Source of the DNA: Gimesia chilikensis
Lineage (GTDB): Bacteria; Planctomycetota; Planctomycetia; Planctomycetales; Planctomycetaceae
Length of the DNA stretch: 64,000 nucleotides
Direction of reading: 5' to 3'
Assembly (NCBI RefSeq): GCF_007744075.1
Contig: NZ_CP036266.1
Coordinates: 6,185,748-6,249,747 of the forward strand
Positions 1 to 8,851 of the stretch are shown one piece after another; position 1 is the first letter of the stretch; each line of letters opens with the position of its first letter. The translations under genes were made by a program, and so were the position numbers. The notes under the pieces are model-generated. The model saw only the letters and a list, made by a program, of their open reading frames with translations. It was not told the origin of the DNA and did no database searches.

Positions 1-2819
1 GACTGAATCTCCGCAGCCGCCATGATGACATCGACGTTCTCGCGATACTCTTTCATCGCCAGTTCCAATGCAGCGAGCGCCTCTGGATATCTGCGCAGCC
101 CGTATAACGCCAGTCCCTGGTATTGCTGGATCTTTTCCATTCCGGGCCACTTGGCCAGAGTTTCCGTGGACAGCTCCAGCAACCGATCGGCTTGCCCCTG
201 TTCCCAATAAACTTCACACAGTTTCAGTCTGGGTACAACATCATCTGGCTCCTGCTGAACCCGTTTCTCCCAGTAGGCCACTCGTTCTGCCAATGGTGCT
301 TCTGCTGCGGGCAAATCTGAAGCGGGAAGTCGTTTCAGTCTCACGTTCTTCAATTTCCAGACGATCCCAGGTGGGTTCGGCAGACGGACGGCTTTACTTT
401 TCGACTCGATCTTGAAGAGCAGATGATTCCTGAGGGGCGCTGTGTCGTCAAAGCGGACCTGATCCGGGTAGTTCCCCAGGGTAACTTCGCTGGAATCCGC
501 ATTCAGCTTCCAGTCGATCAGATGCATGCCGGGATCCATCACGCGAATGGACTGCTCCTGATGACGGTACGGCACGCGATCGACGGTATAAATTCGGAAA
601 CCGGCGTGCAGGTCTTCCAGCTTATGGAATGGGTTTGCCCCCTTTAATTCTGCTTTGGGATAGGACCAGTAGCCTCGAATTCCCACATTGAGTGATGGTA
701 TTTTTTCACCTTCTTCATCAGTCTTCCCATACAATTCTTCCCAGCGAATACCAATATGCGTATCACCGGGATGAGTCGCGATTTGCTCGATGTGGGCCTG
801 GATCCGGAGTGGCGCCTCCACGGTGATCAGAGGGCGGGCCCAGGAGTGCTGTGCTTCATTTGTTTTTCGGCAGACGAGCAGACTTTGATCTGCGCTGTCC
901 CAGTCAATCTGATCGGCGCTGATCTCCCAGCCGAGGCCCTGATCTTCGAAATCAAATTCGACCCAGTCTCCCTTGAGGTATGCCCTCAGTTGTTGCAGCA
1001 TTTTCCCTGTATGTGCATAGTAACGTTCTGCAAGTTCCCCCTCGGCCGTTGGTTTCAATGCCTGCCACTCTTTTTCCAGGGCATCGATTTCCGAGAGCTT
1101 TGCATCCGCAGTCCAGCCTTTGCGTATTTTTTGATCGAACTCCAGAACACGATCCTGGACTTCTCCCTGAGCAGCAAACAGTCTGCACATCAAAAACTTT
1201 CCGGGACGATGTGATTTCTGAAGCTGAGAATAGTCGAGGTCTCCTTCAGTGGCTTTAAACTCGGCGAGAGCCAATTCTGGATACCCTGCCCGCTGGAGAA
1301 AGAGACCAATTCTTGTCCTGTAGTAAGGAGTATCTCCATATAATTTTTCATCCGGATGTGCTGCCCGGTATTTCTCCCGCTGAGTCAGGAAATGATCGAT
1401 GATTGTCTTAGCACCAAATTTTTTCTGTTGTGACCAGTCATCGATGAATTCGTTGTCCTGCAGATATAACATGACCTCAAACGCATAGTAAGGCAGTTGG
1501 GTATCAAATCGATCACTGTTGATACAGTGACCGGCAAAGCTGCGAAACTGACCCAGATCGCCTCCCCAACGCGGCAACATCGAATTCCACAACGCATAAT
1601 AAGGAAGTGACCGATCGTAATGGTTTTCGACAGAACGGCGAAACCAGTCAACCGGCTCATAGACTCTGTCATGTCCCGTCATGGCAACCGAGATTAATCT
1701 GATGGGAGGGTGAGGAGAATCCGGCCGCAGCAGACAGGCATACTCCAGATGAGCCTTGCCCATCTGGATACCTTTCTGGAAAGTCAGTTGATCTCCATGG
1801 CTCATTTTGCTGGCATATCTGCCTCGGCGTTCTCCCCAGGCCTGGTCGAGCAGACGCTGCCCCGTCAACCAGTGTTTGATAAATGGCTCGATCTTTTCTG
1901 ACTTCAAACAGCCGACGACTAAACCGTCGCGAAAGGTGATGTCGTTCACCTCCCAGATCCCGGCTAACTTGAAATGGACACAGTCCAGCCACTGCTGCTC
2001 TGTGGAGGCTTCTTCCAGCCAGCGTACGATGCTTACCAGTAAGGCATCTTTATGCCCTTTGCTGACCGATGAGCTGAAATCGACTACAAACAGGCGGAGA
2101 TAAACCTGAATGATCTGCGGGTACTGGCTCGTTCTCAGCTGCTCGAGACACTGGGTCCACATGGACAACGCGGCGTCGGAATCACCGGTCTCTTCATACA
2201 AGACATAGGTCACGTAGGTCAGCAGTAAGGGATCATTGGATTGGAGCTCGATCACTTTCTTCGCCAGCGAGATGATTTCAGCATCCGACAGAGAATCGGG
2301 TTGTCCCGTCACTTTGAACAGGTAAGCCTTCAGAAATTCCTCGCCCGCGGCTTTGACTTCGGGTTTGTCTTTGGTCAGTTGCTGATATGCTTCCAGCTCC
2401 CGCAGGCGGAACTTGTGATACTTCTGCAAGAAGTCACGGGGAGCGACGACCTGTTTGACGAGCGCCAGATCAACGGGTTGATTCAGCGTTTTCCCCGCGC
2501 GTTTGATTTTGAACGCTTTGACCTTACCGCTCGCCTGGCTGGCTTCCTCGTAGAGGTCTTGGCTGAGCTCCCGATAATTTCCGGTCAACAGAAAAACGGG
2601 ACCGTCGCCGTAATCGGGATACTCCAGTGGTCTGGCAGCACGACGGGCGGGATCATCATATCCGAGCTGACGGATCTCCGCTGCCACCTTGACATCGCGG
2701 TTCGCCTGTTGCTGGGCAGCACGTTCATCCTGCCTGAAAAAAAGCAGGGCCAGCAGAGCCACCAATACCAGAATCAACAGAGTCGAACGGATGACATTCT
2801 TTTGCACTGGAGAGAGCAC
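1..2819 (-). CDS. membrane-anchored tetratricopeptide-like protein, 3' end outside window
   Basis: The frame is open from a GTG at 2819 to the window edge, about 939 codons, with the C-terminus missing. The GTG is chosen because AGAAGGA lies about 10 bases upstream, there is an in-frame stop further upstream, and no ATG lies near. Residues 9-27 form one hydrophobic segment followed by Arg, so the protein is probably an inner-membrane anchor with the bulk on one side. The middle is alpha-helical and rich in Trp, Tyr and Leu. The last 60 or so residues before the edge (…YWEKRVQQEPDDVVPRLKLCEVYWEQG…) read as TPR units. Between about residues 610 and 800 there is a beta-rich section that could be a laminin/DUF1080-like fold, but I do not recognise it. 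No enzyme motif is visible, and the role is probably protein-protein contact. The many plus-strand open frames here are antisense shadows. Confidence 0.8.
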   Translation of the reverse strand, partial: MLSPVQKNVIRSTLLILVLVALLALLFFRQDERAAQQQANRDVKVAAEIRQLGYDDPARRAARPLEYPDYGDGPVFLLTGNYRELSQDLYEEASQASGKVKAFKIKRAGKTLNQPVDLALVKQVVAPRDFLQKYHKFRLRELEAYQQLTKDKPEVKAAGEEFLKAYLFKVTGQPDSLSDAEIISLAKKVIELQSNDPLLLTYVTYVLYEETGDSDAALSMWTQCLEQLRTSQYPQIIQVYLRLFVVDFSSSVSKGHKDALLVSIVRWLEEASTEQQWLDCVHFKLAGIWEVNDITFRDGLVVGCLKSEKIEPFIKHWLTGQRLLDQAWGERRGRYASKMSHGDQLTFQKGIQMGKAHLEYACLLRPDSPHPPIRLISVAMTGHDRVYEPVDWFRRSVENHYDRSLPYYALWNSMLPRWGGDLGQFRSFAGHCINSDRFDTQLPYYAFEVMLYLQDNEFIDDWSQQKKFGAKTIIDHFLTQREKYRAAHPDEKLYGDTPYYRTRIGLFLQRAGYPELALAEFKATEGDLDYSQLQKSHRPGKFLMCRLFAAQGEVQDRVLEFDQKIRKGWTADAKLSEIDALEKEWQALKPTAEGELAERYYAHTGKMLQQLRAYLKGDWVEFDFEDQGLGWEISADQIDWDSADQSLLVCRKTNEAQHSWARPLITVEAPLRIQAHIEQIATHPGDTHIGIRWEELYGKTDEEGEKIPSLNVGIRGYWSYPKAELKGANPFHKLEDLHAGFRIYTVDRVPYRHQEQSIRVMDPGMHLIDWKLNADSSEVTLGNYPDQVRFDDTAPLRNHLLFKIESKSKAVRLPNPPGIVWKLKNVRLKRLPASDLPAAEAPLAERVAYWEKRVQQEPDDVVPRLKLCEVYWEQGQADRLLELSTETLAKWPGMEKIQQYQGLALYGLRRYPEALAALELAMKEYRENVDVIMAAAEIQ

Positions 2820-3271
2820 GGATCCTGTTTCCTTCTGTAAGTGTAGGGCTAGCGAAACAGATCAACCTCGAGTCGGTACATAAATACAGTTCCAATCTAA
2901 TACTACGCAGTTCGTCAGGCAAGCAGGAAATGTGATAACCGGCTTGATTCAATTAAAAGCAGCAGTGAGCTCTGAAGAATTACTCTTTGCGTATTATGGT
3001 TCAGCCCTTATAGTACGCTCGTCGACTCTCTGGATGCTGTGTTATTTTCTTACCACCATGACGATCATCTTTTGCTCGAATGGCAGTGATTCCAGACCTG
3101 CGGATAATTCAACGTTGATTTATTCGTCTACTTATACGCAGACCTCTGATTGGTCAGTCTGGGATCAAAACACCAGTTGATGACGTTTTATCGCGGTTGA
3201 CGATCTCCGTTTTTGACAGGCTGGTCAAAATCAGACAGATTATGTATCTGTCATTTGACTGGAGAAAAGGC
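2820..3271. other. intergenic region between divergent genes
   Basis: This stretch separates the divergent repeat protein and acyltransferase genes. It is AT-richer than the flanks and should hold both promoters. I could not pick out a convincing -35/-10 pair. An 82-codon plus frame at 2932-3180 has no ribosome site and no recognisable sequence. Confidence 0.6.
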
Positions 3272-4498
3272 ATGTTCAACGAAAAACTGGAGTCGCTGCG
3301 TGGAGTTGCGGCTCTTATGGTCGCCTTCTATCACAGCTTTCTTATCTTTACAGTCGATCAGAACCGGACGATCTGGGATACCGCCATCTATGATGTGACT
3401 GGCGTAAATTCCTTCCTCACAAGGATGGCATTGGCTCTGTTCAACGGCAGTGCTGCGGTGTCCATTTTTTTCGTGCTCAGTGGATATGTCCTGGGGCTGT
3501 CTCTCGATCGTAAGCCCAGAAACCTCATCACCTATCACGCTTTTTATATTAAACGCGTATTCCGGATTTATCCTGCGTATTTCGTGTCGATGACATTGAT
3601 CATTCTCTCGATCATCCTGTTTCACAAATATATCGAGTTCCCGAATACATCCCTCTGGTTCAACTGGTGGTATACCGAAGGCATCAGCTTTAAGTATGCG
3701 TTGGAAAATTATTTCCTGCTGAATACTGATATCAATAACGTCGCCTGGACGCTTAAGGTGGAGTTGCTCATCTCCTTCATTTTCCCGGTGATCTACCTGC
3801 TTAACCGCTGGTTTGGCTTTAAGATGAACCTGCTCTTTTTACTGGGGCTGATTATTCTGGGGTACGCTGGCCCCGTCATGCCGACAATCCAGTATGCATT
3901 TACATTTTACATCGGGCTCATGCTGCCTTCCTTTCTGAAAAGTCAGCATTTCACAACAGCCAGTCCGTTTCGGGTGAATCTCTACTTTGCAATCAGTCTG
4001 GTGTGCCTGCTGTCAGGCAGGGTTTTTCTGGCAAAGATCCATGGTTTTTTACCAATTCTGGTGGAAGGAGTAGCCTCGGGTTTCCTCATCTGGATTCTGT
4101 TAAGCACAGAGGCAAACACGTTCTTTAATCGTTTCCTGAAGCTCGATCTGGTACGAAAACTGGGTAAGTACTCTTACTCTTTTTACCTGTATCATTTCAT
4201 CGTGATGTACTGGGTAGCCTATGGTCTGCTGTTAATGATTCAGCCTGAGATCTCGGCTAAGTATCCGGTAATTTTAAGTGGGCTCATCGCTTTGATCTCA
4301 ATTGTGATCTCCTATTTCCTCGCGATTCAGTCGTATGAACGTGTTGAACTTCCCATGATCAGTCAGGGAAGTCTGGTAGCTGAAAAATATACCGCCGCTT
4401 CACGGCGCGTTACGGGAAGGGGACTCATCGTGTTACGCCGCTTGCGTAAAAAAGTGGAGGGCCTGCCTCTGGCGATGGCTCTCCGTCGTTCCCGCTAA
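3272..4498 (+). CDS. acyltransferase family 3 membrane protein (OatA/NodX type)
   Basis: This is a 408-residue polytopic membrane protein of the acyltransferase-3 family, which moves acetyl or other acyl groups onto extracytoplasmic sugars of polysaccharide, peptidoglycan or lipid. The ATG at 3272 is preferred over the upstream in-frame ATG at 3245 because GGAGAAAAGG sits just before it and family members start close to the motif LESLRGVAALMVAFYHS, where the conserved Arg and His are visible at residues 9 and 20. About ten hydrophobic segments follow. FFVLSGYVLG near residue 70 and YSYSFYLYHFIVMYW near residue 305 are further family hallmarks. The tail after residue 375 is basic and cytoplasmic. 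There is no adjacent polysaccharide operon, so the substrate cannot be named. A hairpin follows the gene. Confidence 0.9.
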   Translation: MFNEKLESLRGVAALMVAFYHSFLIFTVDQNRTIWDTAIYDVTGVNSFLTRMALALFNGSAAVSIFFVLSGYVLGLSLDRKPRNLITYHAFYIKRVFRIYPAYFVSMTLIILSIILFHKYIEFPNTSLWFNWWYTEGISFKYALENYFLLNTDINNVAWTLKVELLISFIFPVIYLLNRWFGFKMNLLFLLGLIILGYAGPVMPTIQYAFTFYIGLMLPSFLKSQHFTTASPFRVNLYFAISLVCLLSGRVFLAKIHGFLPILVEGVASGFLIWILLSTEANTFFNRFLKLDLVRKLGKYSYSFYLYHFIVMYWVAYGLLLMIQPEISAKYPVILSGLIALISIVISYFLAIQSYERVELPMISQGSLVAEKYTAASRRVTGRGLIVLRRLRKKVEGLPLAMALRRSR

Positions 4499-4513
4499 TT
4501 CAGAGATCAGAGG

Positions 4514-4562
4514 AAAGCACATCGCCAGCCGATGAAGGTCCGACTTCAGGGACGTGCTTTTT
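4514..4562 (+). terminator. hairpin terminator after the acyltransferase gene
   Basis: AAAGCAC (4514-4520) pairs with GTGCTTT (4554-4560), with a further inner stem GAAG/CTTC. A short T run follows. It lies 15 bases after the stop codon. Confidence 0.55.
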
Positions 4563-4580
4563 ATAGAGATTCAAACGCAA

Positions 4581-4612
4581 AAAACGCTGAGTGATAAGTC
4601 ACTCAGCGTTTT
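4581..4612. terminator. bidirectional terminator between acyltransferase and tRNA-Asn
   Basis: A perfect 14-bp stem (4581-4594 with 4599-4612) closes a TAAG loop. It starts with A4 and ends with T4, so it can work on both strands. It separates the convergent acyltransferase gene and tRNA-Asn. Confidence 0.8.
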
Positions 4613-4656
4613 AATGCGATTCAAATTTGTCCTTTGACGTCTCAGTCTCAGGAAAG

Positions 4657-4729
4657 CTCCTCGACAAGGACTCGAACCTTGAACCTAGCGGTTAACAGCC
4701 GCTCGCTCTACCGATTGAGCTATCGAGGA
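4657..4729 (-). tRNA. tRNA-Asn (anticodon GTT)
   Basis: The cloverleaf reads on the minus strand. The acceptor stem is TCCTCGA/TCGAGGA, the D arm carries AGCTCAATCGGTAGAGC, the anticodon loop is CTGTTAA with GTT, and the T arm is GGTTCGAGTCC. The discriminator is G at 4657, as expected for Asn. CCA is not encoded. A strong promoter lies upstream at 4775-4803. Confidence 0.97.
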
Positions 4730-4774
4730 TCAGTTTTTGTGGTAAGAGATTTCTCTCAACCACGTTGTGCCTAT

Positions 4775-4803
4775 AAGATATTGTGAGAAAAGCGTGAAGT
4801 CAA
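4775..4803 (-). promoter_or_regulatory. sigma-70-type promoter of tRNA-Asn
   Basis: On the minus strand a TTGACT box (4803-4798) and a TATCTT box (4780-4775) are spaced 17 bases apart. The -10 box is 46 bases before the tRNA 5' end, consistent with a short leader. Confidence 0.75.
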
Positions 4804-4885
4804 CCGAAGATAAAGTGGAACCGGCGACGTTCTGACAAAATTTCAGGAAAAGTTGGCAGGAACGGTTCACCCTAACTGAGTCAGA

Positions 4886-5344
4886 TCACTCGGTTTCGGA
4901 TTCGGGCTGCTCGGGAGCCACGCCTTTGATCTTCTCCAGCGTGACTTTGTTCCCCTGATCGTTATATTCGATCAGATTCATAAAAGCGCCCATCAGCATG
5001 ATTCCCCGTCCGCAAGGGCGTTCGAGGTTCTCCAATAGAGTCGGATCGGGGACTTCAGTGCGATCGAAGCCTTCCCCTTCATCCTGGATCTCAATGCGAA
5101 CCCGCTCATCGCTGATCCAGCATTTGATATCCACACTTTTGTCGGGAGACATCCGGTTGCCGTGTTTGATGGCGTTAACCAGAGCTTCTTCCAGCGCCAG
5201 CCGCACTGCAAATACATCCCGATCGGGGTATTCACGTACCTCAAGACCCTCAACAATGCGGGCCTGTACAGCCTGCCCTTCTGAGGTATCGCTGGGAATC
5301 GTTACTTCAATGTATTCGTCCGATGACATGAGTTTGGCCAGCAC
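4886..5344 (-). CDS. anti-sigma factor / serine kinase, RsbW-like GHKL ATPase
   Basis: A 152-residue single-domain GHKL ATPase of the RsbW/SpoIIAB type. These kinases bind a sigma factor and phosphorylate a STAS antagonist. The visible nucleotide-site motifs are the N box EEALVNAIKHGN (near residues 57-68), DEGEGFD (G1 box) and GRGIMLM (G2 box). A GTG start at 5344 is given. An ATG at 5329 (MSSDEYIEV) is equally possible, because neither has a good ribosome site. The STAS gene lies 182 bases upstream on the same strand, so the two probably form a partner switch. No sigma-factor gene is adjacent, so the controlled target must be elsewhere. Confidence 0.9.
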   Translation of the reverse strand: MLAKLMSSDEYIEVTIPSDTSEGQAVQARIVEGLEVREYPDRDVFAVRLALEEALVNAIKHGNRMSPDKSVDIKCWISDERVRIEIQDEGEGFDRTEVPDPTLLENLERPCGRGIMLMGAFMNLIEYNDQGNKVTLEKIKGVAPEQPESETE

Positions 5345-5526
5345 ACGATTTCTGGTGTTTATCCAGTGACTATTCAGAGACCGCTTAAAAGCTCCGGTTG
5401 ATCCATTCCCCGGTTTTGAATCAGAGGTGATTCACTCTTAAACGTCCCACAATGTATTGCTCAAAACCTGTTCTAACGCGAATGGTAACAGCCGACGCTT
5501 CCCGTTCAGCAATTACCAGACCAGTG

Positions 5527-5883
5527 TTAGAAACCTTCGAGCGCCGCCTCCTGTGTTTCGGCGATATCAAACAACTGATTTAATCTGGTGATGGCAAAAA
5601 CTTCATAAATGTCAGGACGAATTGAGCAGAGTTTCAACTTGCCCTTTGCCTTTTTCACTTTTTTATCCAATGTGATCAACTTTCCAAGTGCAGCACTTGA
5701 GAGGTATTCCACGTTGGAGAAATCAAGAATGATCTTCTTGCGACCATCTTCATCAACAAGCCCAAACAACTGGGTTCCGATGATCTGGATATTGCCTTCA
5801 TCCAGAATTTTCTTGTCTATAAACTTTGCAATGGTGACATCCGAAACTTCTTCGATGTCAACACGACGGTGACCAGCTGCCAT
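5527..5883 (-). CDS. STAS-domain anti-anti-sigma factor, RsbV-like
   Basis: A 118-residue STAS domain. The ATG at 5883 (MAAGHRRVDIEEV) is chosen because the fold begins there. An in-frame extension to 5952 would add 23 untypical residues. The loop that carries the phosphorylated serine in RsbV/SpoIIAA reads EYLSSAALGKL, and Ser63 aligns with the phosphoserine position. In the family, the unphosphorylated protein captures the RsbW-like kinase and frees its sigma factor, and phosphorylation reverses this. The kinase gene is immediately downstream on the same strand. Confidence 0.9.
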   Translation of the reverse strand: MAAGHRRVDIEEVSDVTIAKFIDKKILDEGNIQIIGTQLFGLVDEDGRKKIILDFSNVEYLSSAALGKLITLDKKVKKAKGKLKLCSIRPDIYEVFAITRLNQLFDIAETQEAALEGF

Positions 5884-6626
5884 AATTCCAGCCCACCCTC
5901 TTCTAAAGAGACAAAATTCCGACGTTGGCACATGTATTCCCTCTGAATACATTATCGTAGATAGGAGTTAACCGACGACTGCCTGGCCCGATCGGAATCG
6001 ATCAAAATAACGAGTTGAATAAAGTAACAAATTATATCTGTTGAATCCAAAAAAGGAATTATCTAAACAGATATTCCCATTAGACTAACATCAATTTTGC
6101 TGAGGACACATATCCCCGGTTATGCATGATCATCACGCTTTCTTTCCTTGGTGTCAAGCATATTCACAAGATTGTTTAGCGGAATATCCGGGTCTAAGTG
6201 CCATATTCAGCAGAGTTTGTGTAATCTCACGCTGTCACTTTGGATAAAATCCCATCGATTCTCTTCCCTGCCCCGGAAAACCACCCGTGACGATCAATAG
6301 TTTTGCTGCTGAAGCTTGCGATTTGTATAGAAATTGAAACAGTCAGACGTTGCCTGTTTCGTTTGTGAAACGTATTTCCACAACCTGACCTTCGGTTGAG
6401 TCTGAACCCGGCATTGATTTCGTTCGTGGTTCTCTGTCTCCCGCACTGTGCAGACAGTATTAACTGTCATAACCCTGTCGATCTGGCTTCGTGACGGTGA
6501 AACCCGCGCAATCAGATTCATCCTCGCGCAACCGTTGTCAGTCCAGGCGCGCTGTTTGCCCTCTTAACAGGTTTTCTCCGCAGCTTTATCTCTGCAGAAC
6601 TCCGACTCTCTCATCTGGAGAAAACC
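5884..6626. other. long intergenic region, no gene seen
   Basis: This stretch lies between the divergent STAS gene and the secreted protein at 6627. It is AT-rich near 6000-6180. A TATAAT box reads on the minus strand at 6031-6036, but without a convincing -35 partner. It would give the STAS gene a leader of about 140 bases. No open frame here looks coding. Confidence 0.5.
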
Positions 6627-7856
6627 ATGATTCCTGGATTCAAGTCACTACTTTGTCTGTGCTTAGTCAGCGTCTGCTGCGCCACCCCACTCACTGCCGG
6701 GGTTGAAGTCGAACTGATAAACGGAGAAGTACGGACCGGCAGCTGGATCCAATGGGGCCCTCATGAGACCATGCTGCTCGACTCCGGAACGGAGCACCGT
6801 TCAAAGATCGAACGCATCTCGCTGGATTCGATCAGACGACTCTCCATCGATGAAAGCGTCTACGACCAGGAAACCATCCAGCTGGCAGCAGCCCGGCGGT
6901 CCCCTGCGGAGCCGACCGAGTTCGTCAAAAAACGACGACTGATGCCTGCTCCGATCTACGTTCCCTCCCTCCCTCAGCCAGTTCTGACAGCACCGCCGGT
7001 GAGCGTCGACTGTAATCACTGCAGCCGGGGTGTGATTCTGGGAGTCCACGAAGATCCGTTGAAAGCCTACCAGCACCTGGTAGAACAATACTTCCCCAAT
7101 GGCGTCCCCACTCTCGAACGGGGACACGTACTGGGGCTGATGCGGGCCGCTACCGCACAGCAGGCTCTGGGATATGCTCCCCTGCCCGCAGGACCTCCCC
7201 CGGTCCAGGGACTTCCCGCTCCTCCCCCTGCTCCCTTTCCCGGACCAGGGCCTGTGTCAGGTCAACTGACGCGGATCTCGGTGGAAGCGACGCCCGTCAA
7301 TTCACGTGGTCAGGCCGACTGGAACGCTCTGGCTGTGCGTGTACAAGGCTTCGATCAGGCAGGCAGACCCGCGCCGCTGACAGGTCAGGTTCAGATTCAT
7401 TTGTACGGAGAACGTCAACTGTTACTCCACGCCTGGGATCAGCAGTTCGCAGCGAAACCGATTCAAACCATCTCACTGGCCGAATGGACCCGCAACTGTT
7501 CGACTTCACCAAAGACACAAACTCCCAGTGCCGGCAATCAGTTTGGAGCCGGACTTCCTGCTGACCAGACCTGGATCGTCAGAATGCCACCCCGGATTCC
7601 CGAACATAATCCGAACGTCTATGCTCTCGGTGCCGTGCAGGCCACACTCGTTTCACCCGGGAAAGGGACTTTCACTGCTTCGCTGCCATCGGTCCCCTTA
7701 AAGCATGTCTCAACGGTCCGGGATGTTTCGCTGTCGAATACAGGCACGCGTTTCTTCCCTTCCGAGACCACGTCTGAGGGAATCTATCGCCCGACCCGCA
7801 TCAATTACAATGCTCCCTCAAGGCCAAACAGTCGCACACTCTCCGTCCAGCCTTAA
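6627..7856 (+). CDS. secreted proline-rich protein of unknown function
   Basis: 409 residues. The ATG at 6627 follows TGGAGAAAA. A signal peptide is clear (residues 1-24, ending TPLTAG). Residues 25-75 (VEVELINGEVRTGSW…) resemble the small beta domain often found at the N-terminus of planctomycetal exported proteins that respond to a quoted quantity, but I cannot name a family. A Pro/Gly/Ala-rich linker covers about residues 185-215. The rest (VNSRGQADWNALAVRVQGFDQAGRPAPLTGQVQIHLYG) looks like a beta-sandwich. There are two Cys in CNHCSRG near residue 132. The gene's last 39 bases overlap the convergent amidinohydrolase gene. Confidence 0.8.
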   Translation: MIPGFKSLLCLCLVSVCCATPLTAGVEVELINGEVRTGSWIQWGPHETMLLDSGTEHRSKIERISLDSIRRLSIDESVYDQETIQLAAARRSPAEPTEFVKKRRLMPAPIYVPSLPQPVLTAPPVSVDCNHCSRGVILGVHEDPLKAYQHLVEQYFPNGVPTLERGHVLGLMRAATAQQALGYAPLPAGPPPVQGLPAPPPAPFPGPGPVSGQLTRISVEATPVNSRGQADWNALAVRVQGFDQAGRPAPLTGQVQIHLYGERQLLLHAWDQQFAAKPIQTISLAEWTRNCSTSPKTQTPSAGNQFGAGLPADQTWIVRMPPRIPEHNPNVYALGAVQATLVSPGKGTFTASLPSVPLKHVSTVRDVSLSNTGTRFFPSETTSEGIYRPTRINYNAPSRPNSRTLSVQP

Positions 7857-8645
7857 TGTCAGACATTTGGCTGAGCCCCCCGCTTTGATGAATTCATCCA
7901 GGGGGGTGCTATGTGGTTCATAACCACGTTCCCGGAGGGTCTGCTCGAGCTGCGGGCAGCCCGTATTCAAGGCGACCGATTTTCCGATCACGACTGCGTT
8001 ACAGGCGAACCGCTGCGCTTCTTCATCGACTACGGGAATCAGATGAGGAATATGCTCCTGTAAGGCCTGCTGTCCATAACTGTCGAATGCAGGCGGATAA
8101 TAAATCGCCTCTGTTTCGCTCAAGGGACAGAAACAGGTATCGAGATGGTAGTAAAACTCATCGACCAGTTGCAGGGGAATCACCCGGCACTTCATCTCGG
8201 CAGCCACCCACTGCAGGGCTTTCACATCGCTGCGAATCAGGTAACCCGCAAACAGGGTATCGCCACAGAACAGTGCGTCCCCTGCTCCTTCGAAGAAAAA
8301 CTCTTCAGGCATCTCGATCGTTTCAAAGCCTGCCTGCTCGAACCACTGTTGATCAACGGGAGTTTCACCCTGACGGGCCTGATGCCGAAACAGTGAGAGG
8401 AATACGCGATTGTGCCAGATCAGTCCTGCATTCGCGGTAAACACGAGATCGGGCAGCCCCTTCACGGGCGTCATTAATTCAATGCTGGCGTTCAGTTTCT
8501 GAAGCAGTGCGTACAGAGACTCCCACTGCTGGCGGGCCACTTCCAGATTGCTCTGTTGACTGCGGCTCATCCAGGGATTGATCTCGTATTCGATCCCGTA
8601 ATAATCGGGGGGACACATCAGGATCGTCGGGCTGTCGTATTTCAC
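7818..8645 (-). CDS. amidinohydrolase of the dimethylarginine/arginine deiminase superfamily
   Basis: 275 residues, the usual size of DDAH-like enzymes, which hydrolyse guanidino groups of arginine derivatives through a covalent Cys-thiouronium intermediate. The superfamily active-site residues are all present: Asp66 in LPDLVFTANAG, Glu119 in FEGAGD, His167 in YHLD and the nucleophile Cys261 in GGSAKCLTLR. It is a soluble cytoplasmic protein with no signal peptide. The start codon is an ATG. The substrate could be arginine, dimethylarginine or a related compound, and the sequence alone does not decide. It stands alone between convergent and divergent neighbours. Its 3' end overlaps the preceding convergent gene by 39 bases. 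Confidence 0.88.
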   Translation of the reverse strand: MKYDSPTILMCPPDYYGIEYEINPWMSRSQQSNLEVARQQWESLYALLQKLNASIELMTPVKGLPDLVFTANAGLIWHNRVFLSLFRHQARQGETPVDQQWFEQAGFETIEMPEEFFFEGAGDALFCGDTLFAGYLIRSDVKALQWVAAEMKCRVIPLQLVDEFYYHLDTCFCPLSETEAIYYPPAFDSYGQQALQEHIPHLIPVVDEEAQRFACNAVVIGKSVALNTGCPQLEQTLRERGYEPHSTPLDEFIKAGGSAKCLTLRLDGECATVWP

Positions 8646-8851
8646 TTGAACGTCTTTCTGGCTTCCTGTCAGTTAATCGATATGAACGACTCCTCTCTGT
8701 AATTATACCACAGAGGGAAGTCTGCTGTGGGAAGATTTCTCTCGCACCGAAGGCCAGCAAATACCGGCTGCATAATTGACGGATTTACTGTCGATCTCAT
8801 ACATTCAATGAATTGATAACCGACACATCCTTTATTTCGGGATTCCTCATC

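Noticed and set aside
2932-3180. 82-codon plus-strand open frame
   Set aside because: No ribosome site, no recognisable sequence, and it lies in AT-rich intergenic DNA between divergent genes.
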